This document shows, one piece after another, positions 8,279-20,115 of a stretch of 64,000 nt of DNA. The translations under genes were made by a program, and so were the position numbers. This DNA is from [Clostridium] hylemonae DSM 15053 (lineage in GTDB: Bacteria; Bacillota; Clostridia; Lachnospirales; Lachnospiraceae). The DNA is taken from contig NZ_CP036524.1 in the NCBI RefSeq assembly GCF_008281175.1, positions 2,356,001 through 2,420,000 on the forward strand, written 5' to 3'. The stretch's first letter is position 1; each line of letters starts with the position of its first letter. The notes below the pieces were generated by a model that was given only the letters and a program-made list of their open reading frames with translations, was not told the origin of the DNA and made no database searches.

Positions 8279-11200
8279 TTATTTTGTAGTTCCATTCTTT
8301 TTCTCGATCGTAAAACTGACTTCCAGCGGCCTGTCGGACGGTATGAGATACGGTCCGTGCACCGGCGCCCCCCAGCTATCGTCGCCCCCGACCCCCATCT
8401 GGGCCGCCAGCACCCGAAGCCATGTATAGTGCGGGCGCGGCAATTCCTCCCTGTGAGACGCGGCCTCCAGCTCGTAAGCGCTGTACGGCAGCACACTGTG
8501 CTCGAAAGGTCTCCTGTCCCCGGATATCCTGAGTCCGGCGCCGCTGTCATCGGTCACTTCGACCCATCTCGTCCCGGCGCGGTTACCGCATTCCTGCGGA
8601 ATCAGATAACCGGACAAATTCCCGGATGCCGTATAGGTATAAACACCGAGCCTGGCCCCTTCCATGCGGTCTATATAGTTCTCCTCCGGACCAAACCCGT
8701 AATATCTTACATTATGACAGCGCTCCTTCAGCTTCATCTCCAGCCCGAATGCCGGCAGGACCGGAAGGCCGGGCGCTCCTTCATAGCGGACACGGACCTG
8801 TATCCTCCCGTCCCCCGAGGCCGTATAAGACACATAATTTTCAGATGCAGGTACGGTAGGAATTATAAATGCAAACGTTACCGTTACTTCGCCTTCCGCC
8901 TCCTCCACGTTCACATCTTTCACTTTCTGGAACAATCCCGCCGCCATCCACTGACTGCAGTCATATCCATGCTTTGCTCCCCGGTCATTGTCCGTGCAGG
9001 CTCTCCAGAATGTAGTCCTTGGCGCCCTCGTTATATACTCGGCGCCGTCATAGCACAGAGACGCCAGTCCGCCCTCCGCTTTGGAGAACATGGCCGAAAA
9101 TCCTTCTCCCCTGACGCCGATATTCACATCTCCATGGATGATCTCCAGTGGGTATACCTGTTTGCCGGCGCACTTCTTCCCTTCATGGATATACTGCGCA
9201 GAACAGAGCTCATATCCTGCTTGGGCCCATTTTGTATCGTTTAACAGATGCATGGAGACTTGTACCACACATTCTTCTCCGCTCTCCTCTGCCCGCCGCA
9301 TGACCGGTTCCGGCAGCGTAACGGTCTCGGCCGTAAGGGGCGCTGTCTTTATCTCCAGCTCTTTGCACAGAAGTTCCCTGTCTTCCTGAAAGATTTTTAA
9401 TAAAAATATATATTCCTCTGCGGAACGAAACAGGCTGCGGTTTTTAACAGTCAGGCTGTCTTTCCCAAGCTCCAGCTTTATATCCGAATAGAGCGCCTTT
9501 ACTTCCTGGGCTTTCGGCGATATGCTCCGGTCTGCATACACGATGCCGTTGGCGCAGAACTCATAGTCCGTGGCTCTGTCGTCATGGTCGCCTCCATAGG
9601 CAAATACTTCTTCTCCCTGCTCATTTACCATAAGAAGCGACTGGTCGATGTAATCCCAGATAAACCCGCCCTGGTAAGCCTCATATTTTTCCTCAAGATC
9701 TGTGTACAGTTTCAGGCCCCCCAGCGAGTTGCCCATGGCATGCATGTACTCACAGCTTATGTACGGCTTGCCTGTCTTTTTTTCCAGATACTGTTCGATC
9801 TCTTCCGGTTTGGCGTACATCCGGCTCTCCATGTCACTTATGTGGTCATACTTCCGGTTCCAGAATACTCCTTCATAGTGGACAAGCCTCGTCTCATCCC
9901 GCGACCGGAAGAACGCGGCCATAGCTTCGATGCCTGTCCCGGCATAAGATTCATTGCCGCATGACCAGATAAGTATACTCGGGTGGTTTTTGTCCCGCTC
10001 GAACATGGAGCGGGCGCGGTCCACCACCGCCGCGCTCCACTCCGGCCGGTCTCCGGGCACATTCCATGACGGATCGCACGTACCAAGCTTCTGCCATGAA
10101 CCGTGACTCTCAAGATTTGCTTCGTCTATGAGATATATGCCATATTCGTCACACAATTCATACCAGTAACTGTCGTTCGGATAATGGGATGTCCGCACGG
10201 CATTGATGTTATGCCTCTTCATAAAACGGATGTCCCAGAGCATATCCTCCCTCGTGACGGCCCTTCCCCTCTTCGCATTAAACTCATGCCGGTTGATCCC
10301 CCTGAATACGATGCGCCGTCCGTTGATACACATAATGCCGTTTTTCATCTCAAACCGCCGGAACCCGGCCTTCTGCGGAACTGCCTCGATCACTTCTCCG
10401 GTACGGTCTTTCAGATACACATATACATCATAAAGATACGGCTCCTCCGCACTCCAGCAGCGCACCTTTCCGGGAGATACCGAGAAATGTATGTCACGTG
10501 CTCCCGGCTGCACTGCACGCGCGATCTCACGCCCCCTGTCATCCTTAAGCACAAGCTCCGCCTCTATATCCGTATCCCCGACAACCGTCACGTCGGCCTC
10601 CAGGCTTCCCGTCTCATAATCGGCCTCAAGTCCCGCGCGCACATACAAGTCCTGTACATGGCTCTTCGGAAGCGCATACAGGTATACGTCACGGAAGATC
10701 CCGGAAAAGCGGAAGAAATCCTGGTCTTCCAGCCAGCTGGCGCTGCTCCTTTTATATACCTCAACGGCCAGTCTGTTCTCTCCGGCCTTAAGGTACTCTG
10801 TGATCTCAAAATCCGCCGGTGTAAAGCTGTCTTCACTGTAGCCCGCGAATTTCCCGTTCACCCATACGTAGAACGCTGTCTCAACACCCTGGAAGGAGAG
10901 GCAGACCGGCTTTTCCCTCAGTCTTTCGTCCAGCTCAAAGCACCGCACATAGCTCCCGACCGGATTATAACGCTCAGACACCTCGGGCGGGCGCAGTTCT
11001 TCCTCCCCGTCCCACGGATACATCGTATTGATATACTGGTTCCGGTCATACCCCTGCGTCTGAATATGCCCCGGCACCTGGATAAGATCAAAACCGCTTA
11101 CATCAAAGTCCTCCCCGTAAAACTCTGCCTGCCGCATGGACGGATTCGGAGCACAGGCAAAGCGCCATGTCCCGTTCAGGCTCTGCCGCAGCGGCATTCT

Positions 11201-11323
11201 TCCCCGGCATTCGGCCTCTTCTGCGCTTTCATAATATAGATGGTCGGAATGGGCCGGCGCCCGGCCCACCGCAAACACCTCCGGGTCTGCAAGCCAGCTG
11301 CAGTCTGCTTTTCGTTCATTCAT
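8279..11323 (-). CDS. lacZ: Beta-galactosidase (GH2, LacZ type)
   Basis: A 1014-residue glycoside hydrolase family 2 enzyme. It has the jelly-roll sugar-binding domain (about 45-215), an immunoglobulin-like domain, a TIM barrel from about 320 to 610, and the C-terminal beta-gal small-chain domain. The acid/base Glu is Glu458 in WSCGNESYAG and the nucleophile is Glu525 in SCEYMHAMGNS. There is no signal peptide, so it acts in the cytoplasm on lactose or similar beta-galactosides. The frame is open 11 codons further upstream, but GGAGGG sits nine bases before the ATG at 11323, which I take as the start. galM follows it. No lactose transporter or regulator is adjacent. Confidence 0.96.
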   Translation of the reverse strand: MNERKADCSWLADPEVFAVGRAPAHSDHLYYESAEEAECRGRMPLRQSLNGTWRFACAPNPSMRQAEFYGEDFDVSGFDLIQVPGHIQTQGYDRNQYINTMYPWDGEEELRPPEVSERYNPVGSYVRCFELDERLREKPVCLSFQGVETAFYVWVNGKFAGYSEDSFTPADFEITEYLKAGENRLAVEVYKRSSASWLEDQDFFRFSGIFRDVYLYALPKSHVQDLYVRAGLEADYETGSLEADVTVVGDTDIEAELVLKDDRGREIARAVQPGARDIHFSVSPGKVRCWSAEEPYLYDVYVYLKDRTGEVIEAVPQKAGFRRFEMKNGIMCINGRRIVFRGINRHEFNAKRGRAVTREDMLWDIRFMKRHNINAVRTSHYPNDSYWYELCDEYGIYLIDEANLESHGSWQKLGTCDPSWNVPGDRPEWSAAVVDRARSMFERDKNHPSILIWSCGNESYAGTGIEAMAAFFRSRDETRLVHYEGVFWNRKYDHISDMESRMYAKPEEIEQYLEKKTGKPYISCEYMHAMGNSLGGLKLYTDLEEKYEAYQGGFIWDYIDQSLLMVNEQGEEVFAYGGDHDDRATDYEFCANGIVYADRSISPKAQEVKALYSDIKLELGKDSLTVKNRSLFRSAEEYIFLLKIFQEDRELLCKELEIKTAPLTAETVTLPEPVMRRAEESGEECVVQVSMHLLNDTKWAQAGYELCSAQYIHEGKKCAGKQVYPLEIIHGDVNIGVRGEGFSAMFSKAEGGLASLCYDGAEYITRAPRTTFWRACTDNDRGAKHGYDCSQWMAAGLFQKVKDVNVEEAEGEVTVTFAFIIPTVPASENYVSYTASGDGRIQVRVRYEGAPGLPVLPAFGLEMKLKERCHNVRYYGFGPEENYIDRMEGARLGVYTYTASGNLSGYLIPQECGNRAGTRWVEVTDDSGAGLRISGDRRPFEHSVLPYSAYELEAASHREELPRPHYTWLRVLAAQMGVGGDDSWGAPVHGPYLIPSDRPLEVSFTIEKKNGTTK

Positions 11324-11397
11324 TTTTCTGTCCCTCCAAAACTGTCCGTATGCCATAAATGTTACTATACTTGTCCCCTCATGGCAAGATGATCTTC

Positions 11398-11434
11398 ACA
11401 TCAAAAGAAGCAGCATATACACTGCTGCTTCTTT
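11398..11434 (-). terminator. Terminator of guaB
   Basis: AAAGAAGCAGCA and TGCTGCTTCTTT form a 12-base perfect stem with a seven-base loop. On the minus strand TTTTGATG follows. Confidence 0.75.
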
Positions 11435-11450
11435 CAAAACGCTTTATATT

Positions 11451-12911
<1,461 letters not shown>

Positions 12912-12953
12912 TTATCCTCTCTTTCTTCCATCTGTTGTTATGATTTAACTGCT

Positions 12954-12983
12954 ATAATAACCAATTATACCCTTACTTGTCAA
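12954..12983 (-). promoter_or_regulatory. Promoter of guaB
   Basis: TTGACA (12983-12978), an 18-base spacer and TATTAT (12959-12954) on the minus strand, about 50 bases before the guaB start. Confidence 0.6.
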
Positions 12984-13014
12984 CCGCTTTTTCATTTCTT
13001 TTTGCCGTACCATG

Positions 13015-13503
13015 CTACTGGACAACTTTTCTCGGAGCGAGCATCTTAAACCCTTCTATGATCGTATCATTCGGTTCAAATATAACTTTCTTCTTCTGTC
13101 CCCTGTCGATGACCACCAGCGCATAGAGCCTTGCCCCCTCGTTTCTGGAACTGAAGTCAAAGGTCTTTGCATCCGCGTGCTGACGCAGTTCCAGTTCCTT
13201 TACAGGCGCCAGAAGCTCCAGATCATTGACGTGTGCGGAGAACACTCTCTTTCTCTTCGCCTTATTCATGATCTTATCGATATCCAGATCCCCGTTCACG
13301 AACAGATATTCATATTCCACATTCATCCGCCTGAACATGAAGACGTCCAGCACGACCATTCCCACCGGCAGAATGATCCCGAAAGGAAACATAAAGACAA
13401 TAAGCACCGATACTATCGTGAGCGCCGCGAGCAGCGCCTTAAAAAATACATCTTTCATATCCGTTCTTTTCTTCACCAGTTGTTCCGTATAATAATCGCT
13501 CAT
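13015..13503 (-). CDS. Small membrane protein of unknown function (DUF6106-like)
   Basis: A 162-residue protein beginning MSDYYTEQLVKKRTDMKDVF. Two closely spaced hydrophobic segments lie at about 18-58 (KALLAALTIVSVLIVFMFPF and IILPVGMVVLDVFMF), followed by a soluble domain of about 100 residues ending in VIFEPNDTIIEGFKMLAPRKVV. From memory it resembles a Lachnospiraceae family of unknown function (DUF6106); I cannot confirm this here. A tail of this kind suggests a cytoplasmic domain tethered to the membrane. The frame is open for 31 more codons upstream, but the ATG at 13503 has AGGAG nine bases before it and the extension runs towards the groEL terminator. No functional link to its neighbours can be inferred. 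Confidence 0.75.
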   Translation of the reverse strand: MSDYYTEQLVKKRTDMKDVFFKALLAALTIVSVLIVFMFPFGIILPVGMVVLDVFMFRRMNVEYEYLFVNGDLDIDKIMNKAKRKRVFSAHVNDLELLAPVKELELRQHADAKTFDFSSRNEGARLYALVVIDRGQKKKVIFEPNDTIIEGFKMLAPRKVVQ

Positions 13504-13554
13504 CTGCAAATCCTCCAAATTAATAGGTGTAATTATTGTAACACATATTATGGC

Positions 13555-13585
13555 AAAAAGAAAACTCCTCGTAAGAGGAGTTTTC
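13555..13585 (-). terminator. Terminator of groESL
   Basis: GAAAACTCCTC, loop GTAA, GAGGAGTTTTC (13560-13585), then TTTTT on the minus strand. It lies 32 bases after the groEL stop. Confidence 0.9.
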
Positions 13586-13616
13586 AAAACTTTCATACTT
13601 TAGCGGTATGCGCGGA

Positions 13617-15260
<1,644 letters not shown>

Positions 15261-15290
15261 TTATATTAATGTTCAACATGCTTCAAGCTT

Positions 15291-15575
15291 CTACTTAAGT
15301 ATTGCCAGGATATCATCCTGCTTTACGATAATATACTCTTCTTCGTCAACTTCAACGGATGTTCCGGCATATTTGGAATAAATAACCTGCTGCCCTTCTT
15401 CTACGTTCATCTGGACTTCTTTGCCGTCCACTACCCCACCAGGCCCTACTGCTACTACTTCAGCCTGCTGCGGCTTTTCTTTTGACTGACCCGGTAATAC
15501 GATACCTGACTTTGTAGTCTCTTCTGCAACTAATTGTTTCAATACAACTCTGTCTCCCAATGGTACTAATTTCAT
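15291..15575 (-). CDS. groES: Co-chaperonin GroES (Hsp10)
   Basis: A 94-residue GroES that caps the GroEL ring. [15 protein letters not shown] at the start, the mobile loop around [20 protein letters not shown] and the C-terminal [16 protein letters not shown] are all typical. It is the first gene of the operon, after a promoter and CIRCE. Confidence 0.99.
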   Translation of the reverse strand: MKLVPLGDRVVLKQLVAEETTKSGIVLPGQSKEKPQQAEVVAVGPGGVVDGKEVQMNVEEGQQVIYSKYAGTSVEVDEEEYIIVKQDDILAILK

Positions 15576-15604
15576 ATTTATTCCTCCTTGTTATTATCTA
15601 TTTG

Positions 15605-15631
15605 TCAGCACTCACAAAAAGAGAGTGCTAA
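15605..15631 (-). promoter_or_regulatory. CIRCE operator (HrcA site) of groESL
   Basis: The minus strand reads TTAGCACTC, nine bases, GAGTGCTGA. This is the HrcA-binding inverted repeat with one mismatch in the last arm. It sits just after the promoter, where bound HrcA blocks transcription until heat stress. Confidence 0.95.
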
Positions 15632-15645
15632 AAGACTCTAGATAT

Positions 15646-15674
15646 AAAATAGCACTCTCTTTTTATTTTGTCAA
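15646..15674 (-). promoter_or_regulatory. Sigma-A-type promoter of groESL, with an extra CIRCE half-site
   Basis: TTGACA (15674-15669), a 17-base spacer and TATTTT (15651-15646). The end of the spacer carries AAAAGAGAGTGCTA, which repeats one CIRCE arm with its flank. Confidence 0.8.
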
Positions 15675-15686
15675 CACACTTTATAT

Positions 15687-15992
15687 TTAGTTTAGAACTT
15701 TTTTATAAAATCCATTCCTGAGCCGGAATACCATCACCCGTCCGAGCTTGTTCCAATACCGCTCCGTCATACTTCCGCTGCACTCGATCAGGCCTTCCTC
15801 CCCCGCTATCGTGCATTTGTATATGCCGTCCAGGGAAAATACCGGAAGCTCCGTCTGCTTTGATAATAAATATATCCGTTCTTCCTCTGGTTTATACGTG
15901 ATTATTTCGCACTGATAAACAGTCTCATCAAAAAAGCCCTCATCGAGTATCATCCGCTCCATCTGTATGTCCACAGGCCTTCCCTCGTACAT
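15687..15992 (-). CDS. Hypothetical protein, 101 residues
   Basis: I do not recognise this family. The protein is soluble, predicted rich in beta strands (ETVYQCEIITYKPEEERIYLL, VFSLDGIYKCTIAG), with a basic C-terminus (RVMVFRLRNGFYKKVL). A PilZ-like small beta-barrel is imaginable from the RxxR-poor strand pattern, but the PilZ signature motifs are not there. GGGAG lies about nine bases before the ATG. It is the first gene after codY, separated by a hairpin, and ends just before the groESL promoter. Confidence 0.7.
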   Translation of the reverse strand: MYEGRPVDIQMERMILDEGFFDETVYQCEIITYKPEEERIYLLSKQTELPVFSLDGIYKCTIAGEEGLIECSGSMTERYWNKLGRVMVFRLRNGFYKKVLN

Positions 15993-16008
15993 AATAACTT
16001 GCTCCCTT

Positions 16009-16044
16009 CAAAATAAGGGTATCAGTTTCCCGATACCCTTTTAT
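16009..16044. terminator. Hairpin terminator after codY
   Basis: AAGGGTATC and GATACCCTT form a nine-base stem with an eight-base loop. T-rich tracts on both sides allow it to work in either direction; on the minus strand it ends the codY transcript. Confidence 0.75.
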
Positions 16045-16051
16045 TTCTATC

Positions 16052-16834
16052 CTATTTCATCCGCTCAGCCTTGATCCGCTCAAGTTCTGTGAATACATAG
16101 TCGTTCACTACTTTGATGTAAGTGCCCTTCATGCCCGAAGACCGGGATTCTATGACGCCTGCGCTTTCAAACTTGCGCAGCGCGTTGACGATAACAGACC
16201 GTGTGATCCCGACTCTGTCCGCGATCTTGCTCGCCACAAGAATGCCCTCCGTGCCGTCCAGCTCTTCAAAAATATGAATGATAGCCTCCAGCTCCGAATA
16301 AGAGAGCGTGCTTATGGCAGACTGCACGATATGCTCCTTGCGCGTCTCTTCCGCACTCTCTTCATTGACGGACCTGAGCATCTCAAGCCCTACGACCGTA
16401 GTCCCGTATTCACTCAGAATAATATCGTCGATCTCATACATCTCATCATTTTTGTAAATAAACAAGGTGCCAAGTCTCTCACCCGCAATATCGATAGGCG
16501 TGATGATCGCCTGATAACCTCTCACCGCATCTTCGGAAAACCCGAGCGTCTGAAGGTTCACGTTCTCTTTTGTAGAAAGTATGCTCAGCAGGCGTTCGTT
16601 GAGCATCTCATCGATATGCTTCCCGACTTCCTGTTCGATCAGTTCTTTGATGACAGGCACTCCGTCCGCTCTGCTCCCGCCGAGTATCTTTCCTTTTTTA
16701 CTCACCACCAGCACGTTAGATTCTAATATCTCTGTGAGCACCTCACATATATCATTAAAGACAACTTTGCTGGAATTATTATTATGAAGTAATTTATTGA
16801 TTTTTCTGGTTTTATCTAACAATTGTACACTCAT
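16052..16834 (-). CDS. codY: GTP-sensing transcriptional repressor CodY
   Basis: A 260-residue CodY, the global regulator that responds to GTP and branched-chain amino acids in Firmicutes. The N-terminal GAF-type effector domain covers about 1-155 (MSVQLLDKTRKINKLLHNN; the VNLQTLGFSEDAVRGYQAI region). The C-terminal winged helix-turn-helix is at about 195-250, with the recognition helix in VGITRSVIVNALRKFESAGV. Length and ends are normal. It follows topA by 67 bases and completes the comM-dprA-topA-codY order. Confidence 0.97.
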   Translation of the reverse strand: MSVQLLDKTRKINKLLHNNNSSKVVFNDICEVLTEILESNVLVVSKKGKILGGSRADGVPVIKELIEQEVGKHIDEMLNERLLSILSTKENVNLQTLGFSEDAVRGYQAIITPIDIAGERLGTLFIYKNDEMYEIDDIILSEYGTTVVGLEMLRSVNEESAEETRKEHIVQSAISTLSYSELEAIIHIFEELDGTEGILVASKIADRVGITRSVIVNALRKFESAGVIESRSSGMKGTYIKVVNDYVFTELERIKAERMK

Positions 16835-16901
16835 TCACATTCCTCCATCCTTTGAATGCTATATTATCATACAATTCATTTTTTTTCAATCAATTCCCTA
16901 A

Positions 16902-18980
16902 TTATTTTTTATTATTTTCCTTATTTTCTACATAACCGCATTTTTCACTGCCACAGAGCAGTTTATTTCCTTTTTCTACCATATAACTTCCGCAGCGCGG
17001 ACACTTCTTTGTGGACGGTTTCTGCCATGACATGAACTCGCAGTCCGGATTGTCTTCGCAGCCGTAATATTTTCTTCCTTTTTTCGTCTTGCGGATGACT
17101 ACATCCTTACCGCACACCGGACAGGGAACGCCTATTTTTTCAAGGTAAGGCTTTGTATTTCTGCAGTCCGGGAAGCCCGGGCAGGCAAGAAAACGCCCGT
17201 GAGGTCCATATTTTATGACCATATTCCGGCCGCACAGGTCGCAGATGACATCCGTCACTTCATCCTCGATCTTGACTTTCTCAAGTTCTTCCTCTGCAAG
17301 CTTCACCGCAGCTTCCAGATCCGGATAAAAATTCTCTATTATCGTCTTCCACTTAACTTTGCCCTCTGCCACTCCGTCCAGCAGGCTCTCCATGTTGGCC
17401 GTAAAATTGACGTCTACGATACTCGGGAATGACTGCTTCATCATATTGTTTACCACTTCGCCCAGCTCCGTGATATACAGGTTCTTATTTTCTTTTGCCA
17501 CATAGCGCCTTGCTATGATCGTGGAGATGGTCGGCGCATACGTACTCGGACGGCCGATCCCAAGTTCCTCCAGCGTCTTAACGAGACCGGCTTCTGTGTA
17601 ATGTGCCGGCGGCTGTGTAAAATGCTGCTTTGTATCAAAGCTTTCTCTCGTGAGCTTTGAGTTCATATCCAGTCCTTTGAGCAGCACATTTCCTGTCTCT
17701 TTCTCTTCATCCGCCTCTGTGTAGACTGATCGGAATCCTTCAAACACCACCTTTGATGCAGCCACCGTAAAGCGGTAATCTCCGGCGGCTATCTTCACTG
17801 AGGTCGTCTCATACTTCGCCGGCTGCATTCTGCTGGCTACAAACCGTTTCCACACAAGCTGGTAGAGGCGGAACTGGTCTCTTGTGAGAGATTCTTTCAT
17901 AGCCGCAGGCGTCCTCGTCACATCGGAAGGACGTATCGCCTCATGGGCGTCCTGGATCTTCTTGTCGTCCTTTCCCTTTGTGTCATTCGCCGCTACATAT
18001 TCTGTTCCGTAATGTTCTCCGATATACGCTCTTGCACTGGCATCGGCTTCCTCCGATATTCTCGTGGAATCAGTACGCAGATATGTGATGAGTCCGACCG
18101 TACCGTTGCCTTTGATATCAATTCCCTCATAGAGCTGCTGCGCGATCCTCATTGTCTTCTGAGTCGCAAAATTCAGTGCTTTGGATGCCTCCTGCTGGAG
18201 TGTACTCGTTGTAAACGGCACCGGCGCTTTCTTCACACGCCCGCTCTTTTTGATGTCCTCCACAGAATAGTCTGCCTCTTCCACCTCGGAAAGAATTTTG
18301 TCCAGTTCTTCTTTGGAGCCGATCGTCATCTTCTTGCTCTTCGTCCCGTAAAACTTGGCGGTCAGAAGCTTCTTTTCCCCGTCCACCTTCAGGTTCGCAT
18401 CAAGCGACCAGTATTCCTCCGGGATAAAGGCGTTGATCTCCTCTTCTCTGTCGGCAATGATACGAAGCGCCACCGACTGCACACGCCCGGCACTTAACCC
18501 TCGTTTTACTTTTGCCCACAGAAGTGGACTTATCTTATACCCTACGACACGGTCCAGCACGCGCCGGGCCTGCTGCGCGTCCACCAGATCCATGTCGATC
18601 TCCCTGGCGTTTTTGAGGGAAGCTTTCACTGCACTTTTCGTAATCTCATTAAAACTTATCCGGTATACTTTTTTATTCTCCAGCTTCAGCGCCTGCTTAA
18701 GATGCCAGGAGATGGCCTCTCCTTCGCGGTCAGGGTCAGTTGCCAGATAAATCTTATCTGCCTTTTTAACCTCCTTGCGCAAATTGGCCAGAATCTCTCC
18801 TTTTCCCCGGATAGTGATGTATTTGGGTTCATAGTCGTTCTCAGGGTCCACGCCGAGCTGACTCTTCGGCAGATCCCGCACATGACCGTTGGATGCGGTC
18901 ACCGCGTAATTGCTCCCCAAAAATTTTTTAATTGTCTTCACCTTGGCAGGTGACTCCACGATTACAAGATTACGTGCCAT
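16902..18980 (-). CDS. topA: DNA topoisomerase I
   Basis: A 692-residue type IA topoisomerase that relaxes negative supercoils. The Toprim domain is at the start (MARNLVIVESPAKVKTIKKF; acidic triad in LATDPDREGEAISWHL). The catalytic Tyr is in GLITYLRTDSTRIS. Three C-terminal zinc-ribbon modules (CDLC..CPGFPDC, CPVC..CEDNPDC, CPRC..CGSEKC) fill about 580-692 and bind single-stranded DNA. The length is usual for Clostridia. The gene lies 42 bases after dprA on the same strand. Confidence 0.98.
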   Translation of the reverse strand: MARNLVIVESPAKVKTIKKFLGSNYAVTASNGHVRDLPKSQLGVDPENDYEPKYITIRGKGEILANLRKEVKKADKIYLATDPDREGEAISWHLKQALKLENKKVYRISFNEITKSAVKASLKNAREIDMDLVDAQQARRVLDRVVGYKISPLLWAKVKRGLSAGRVQSVALRIIADREEEINAFIPEEYWSLDANLKVDGEKKLLTAKFYGTKSKKMTIGSKEELDKILSEVEEADYSVEDIKKSGRVKKAPVPFTTSTLQQEASKALNFATQKTMRIAQQLYEGIDIKGNGTVGLITYLRTDSTRISEEADASARAYIGEHYGTEYVAANDTKGKDDKKIQDAHEAIRPSDVTRTPAAMKESLTRDQFRLYQLVWKRFVASRMQPAKYETTSVKIAAGDYRFTVAASKVVFEGFRSVYTEADEEKETGNVLLKGLDMNSKLTRESFDTKQHFTQPPAHYTEAGLVKTLEELGIGRPSTYAPTISTIIARRYVAKENKNLYITELGEVVNNMMKQSFPSIVDVNFTANMESLLDGVAEGKVKWKTIIENFYPDLEAAVKLAEEELEKVKIEDEVTDVICDLCGRNMVIKYGPHGRFLACPGFPDCRNTKPYLEKIGVPCPVCGKDVVIRKTKKGRKYYGCEDNPDCEFMSWQKPSTKKCPRCGSYMVEKGNKLLCGSEKCGYVENKENNKK

Positions 18981-19022
18981 ATAATTGCTTCCTCCATTAA
19001 TAACTAGCCGTCAGTTTTATTT

Positions 19023-20111
19023 TCATCCGTTAATTCTCACATAATAATTTTTAGATATTTCTCTGATATATCCCTGCAGCTCCAATGTCACCAGACGTTC
19101 CAGAAGCTCCCCGGCAGGAAGCCCGGTCTCCTTCACAAGCTGGCTCACACTCTTCGGACATAAACCGAGACAACTATACACCATATTTTCGGGACTTTCA
19201 AGCATTTTTTCATTTTTGTCAGATTTTTGACCCGGACTGCAGACGTGTATTCCCATATCCGCAAGCAGTTCATCCGGGGTAGACAGAATGCCCGCGCCCT
19301 GTCTGATCAGATGGTTGCATCCGCGGCTCAACGGGCTTGTCACCGGTCCCGGGAGCGCGTAGATATCCTTCCCCTGCTCCAGTGCGAAGTCTGCCGTTAT
19401 GAGGGAGCCGCTCCTCTCCCGCGCCTCCATGACGAGCACGGTGTCCGCCAGAGCGCTGATGATCCTGTTCCGCGCCGGAAAATAAGCGCGAAGCGGCGGA
19501 GTTCCCGGGGGATATTCCGACAGAATGCCTCCATGCTTCTGGATATCCATATACAGCCCGATATGTTCCCGCGGATAGCACACGTCCACGCCGCATCCAA
19601 GTACCGCGTACGTCATGCCGCCCGCGTTCAGCGCCGCTCTCTGTCCCGCGCCGTCCACCCCAAGAGCCATGCCGCTGATGAGCTCCACGCCCGCCTCTGC
19701 CAGCCTTGCGGCAAACGCTCCCGTCTGCGCTTCCCCGTAAGCGCTGCACCTTCTCGCGCCTACAACTGCTGCCGCCGGTCTCCGGCAGTCCGGAAGCCGG
19801 CCTTTTACAAAGAGGGCATAGGGCGGATCCGCTGTGACCCTGAGCCGTTCCGGGTATTCTTCCTGGAAGTACGGCACAATTTGAATGTTTTTTTCACATA
19901 ATTTTTCATAATTCTTTCTCACATCCCACGACCTGCGGGAGCTTATGACAGCTTCCGCCTCGCCGGCATCGAGATATTCTGTAAAATGAAGCCTCGTTTC
20001 TTCTATATAATATATCTGACTTGCATCCGTATATTCGGAACGGAGCATAATTTTTTTCCGGGCAGGCACATGTCTGATACATGCAAGCCAGTATTCATAC
20101 GCCAGTTCCAT
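19023..20111 (-). CDS. dprA: DNA-processing protein DprA
   Basis: A 362-residue DprA (Smf), which loads RecA on incoming single-stranded DNA during transformation. Residues 1-70 resemble the N-terminal helical domain. The Rossmann-like core (about 105-290) has VVGARRCSAYGEAQTGAF, ISGMALGVDGAGQRAAL, AVLGCGVDVCYP and FPARNRIISALADTVLVMEA. A winged-helix domain closes the protein (MVYSCLGLCPKSVSQLVKET). It lies four bases after comM. The presence of DprA and ComM does not by itself show competence, since both are kept widely in Clostridia. Confidence 0.96.
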   Translation of the reverse strand: MELAYEYWLACIRHVPARKKIMLRSEYTDASQIYYIEETRLHFTEYLDAGEAEAVISSRRSWDVRKNYEKLCEKNIQIVPYFQEEYPERLRVTADPPYALFVKGRLPDCRRPAAAVVGARRCSAYGEAQTGAFAARLAEAGVELISGMALGVDGAGQRAALNAGGMTYAVLGCGVDVCYPREHIGLYMDIQKHGGILSEYPPGTPPLRAYFPARNRIISALADTVLVMEARERSGSLITADFALEQGKDIYALPGPVTSPLSRGCNHLIRQGAGILSTPDELLADMGIHVCSPGQKSDKNEKMLESPENMVYSCLGLCPKSVSQLVKETGLPAGELLERLVTLELQGYIREISKNYYVRING

Positions 20112-20115
20112 ACGC

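Noticed and set aside
7859-9244. Long plus-strand open frame (461 codons) opposite galM and lacZ
   Set aside because: It is antisense to the well-supported lacZ and galM genes, has no family pattern and is rich in His/Arg/Pro as typical of an antisense shadow.
10103-11239. Plus-strand open frame of 378 codons opposite the 5' half of lacZ
   Set aside because: Antisense shadow of a conserved catalytic gene; no ribosome site or recognisable domain.
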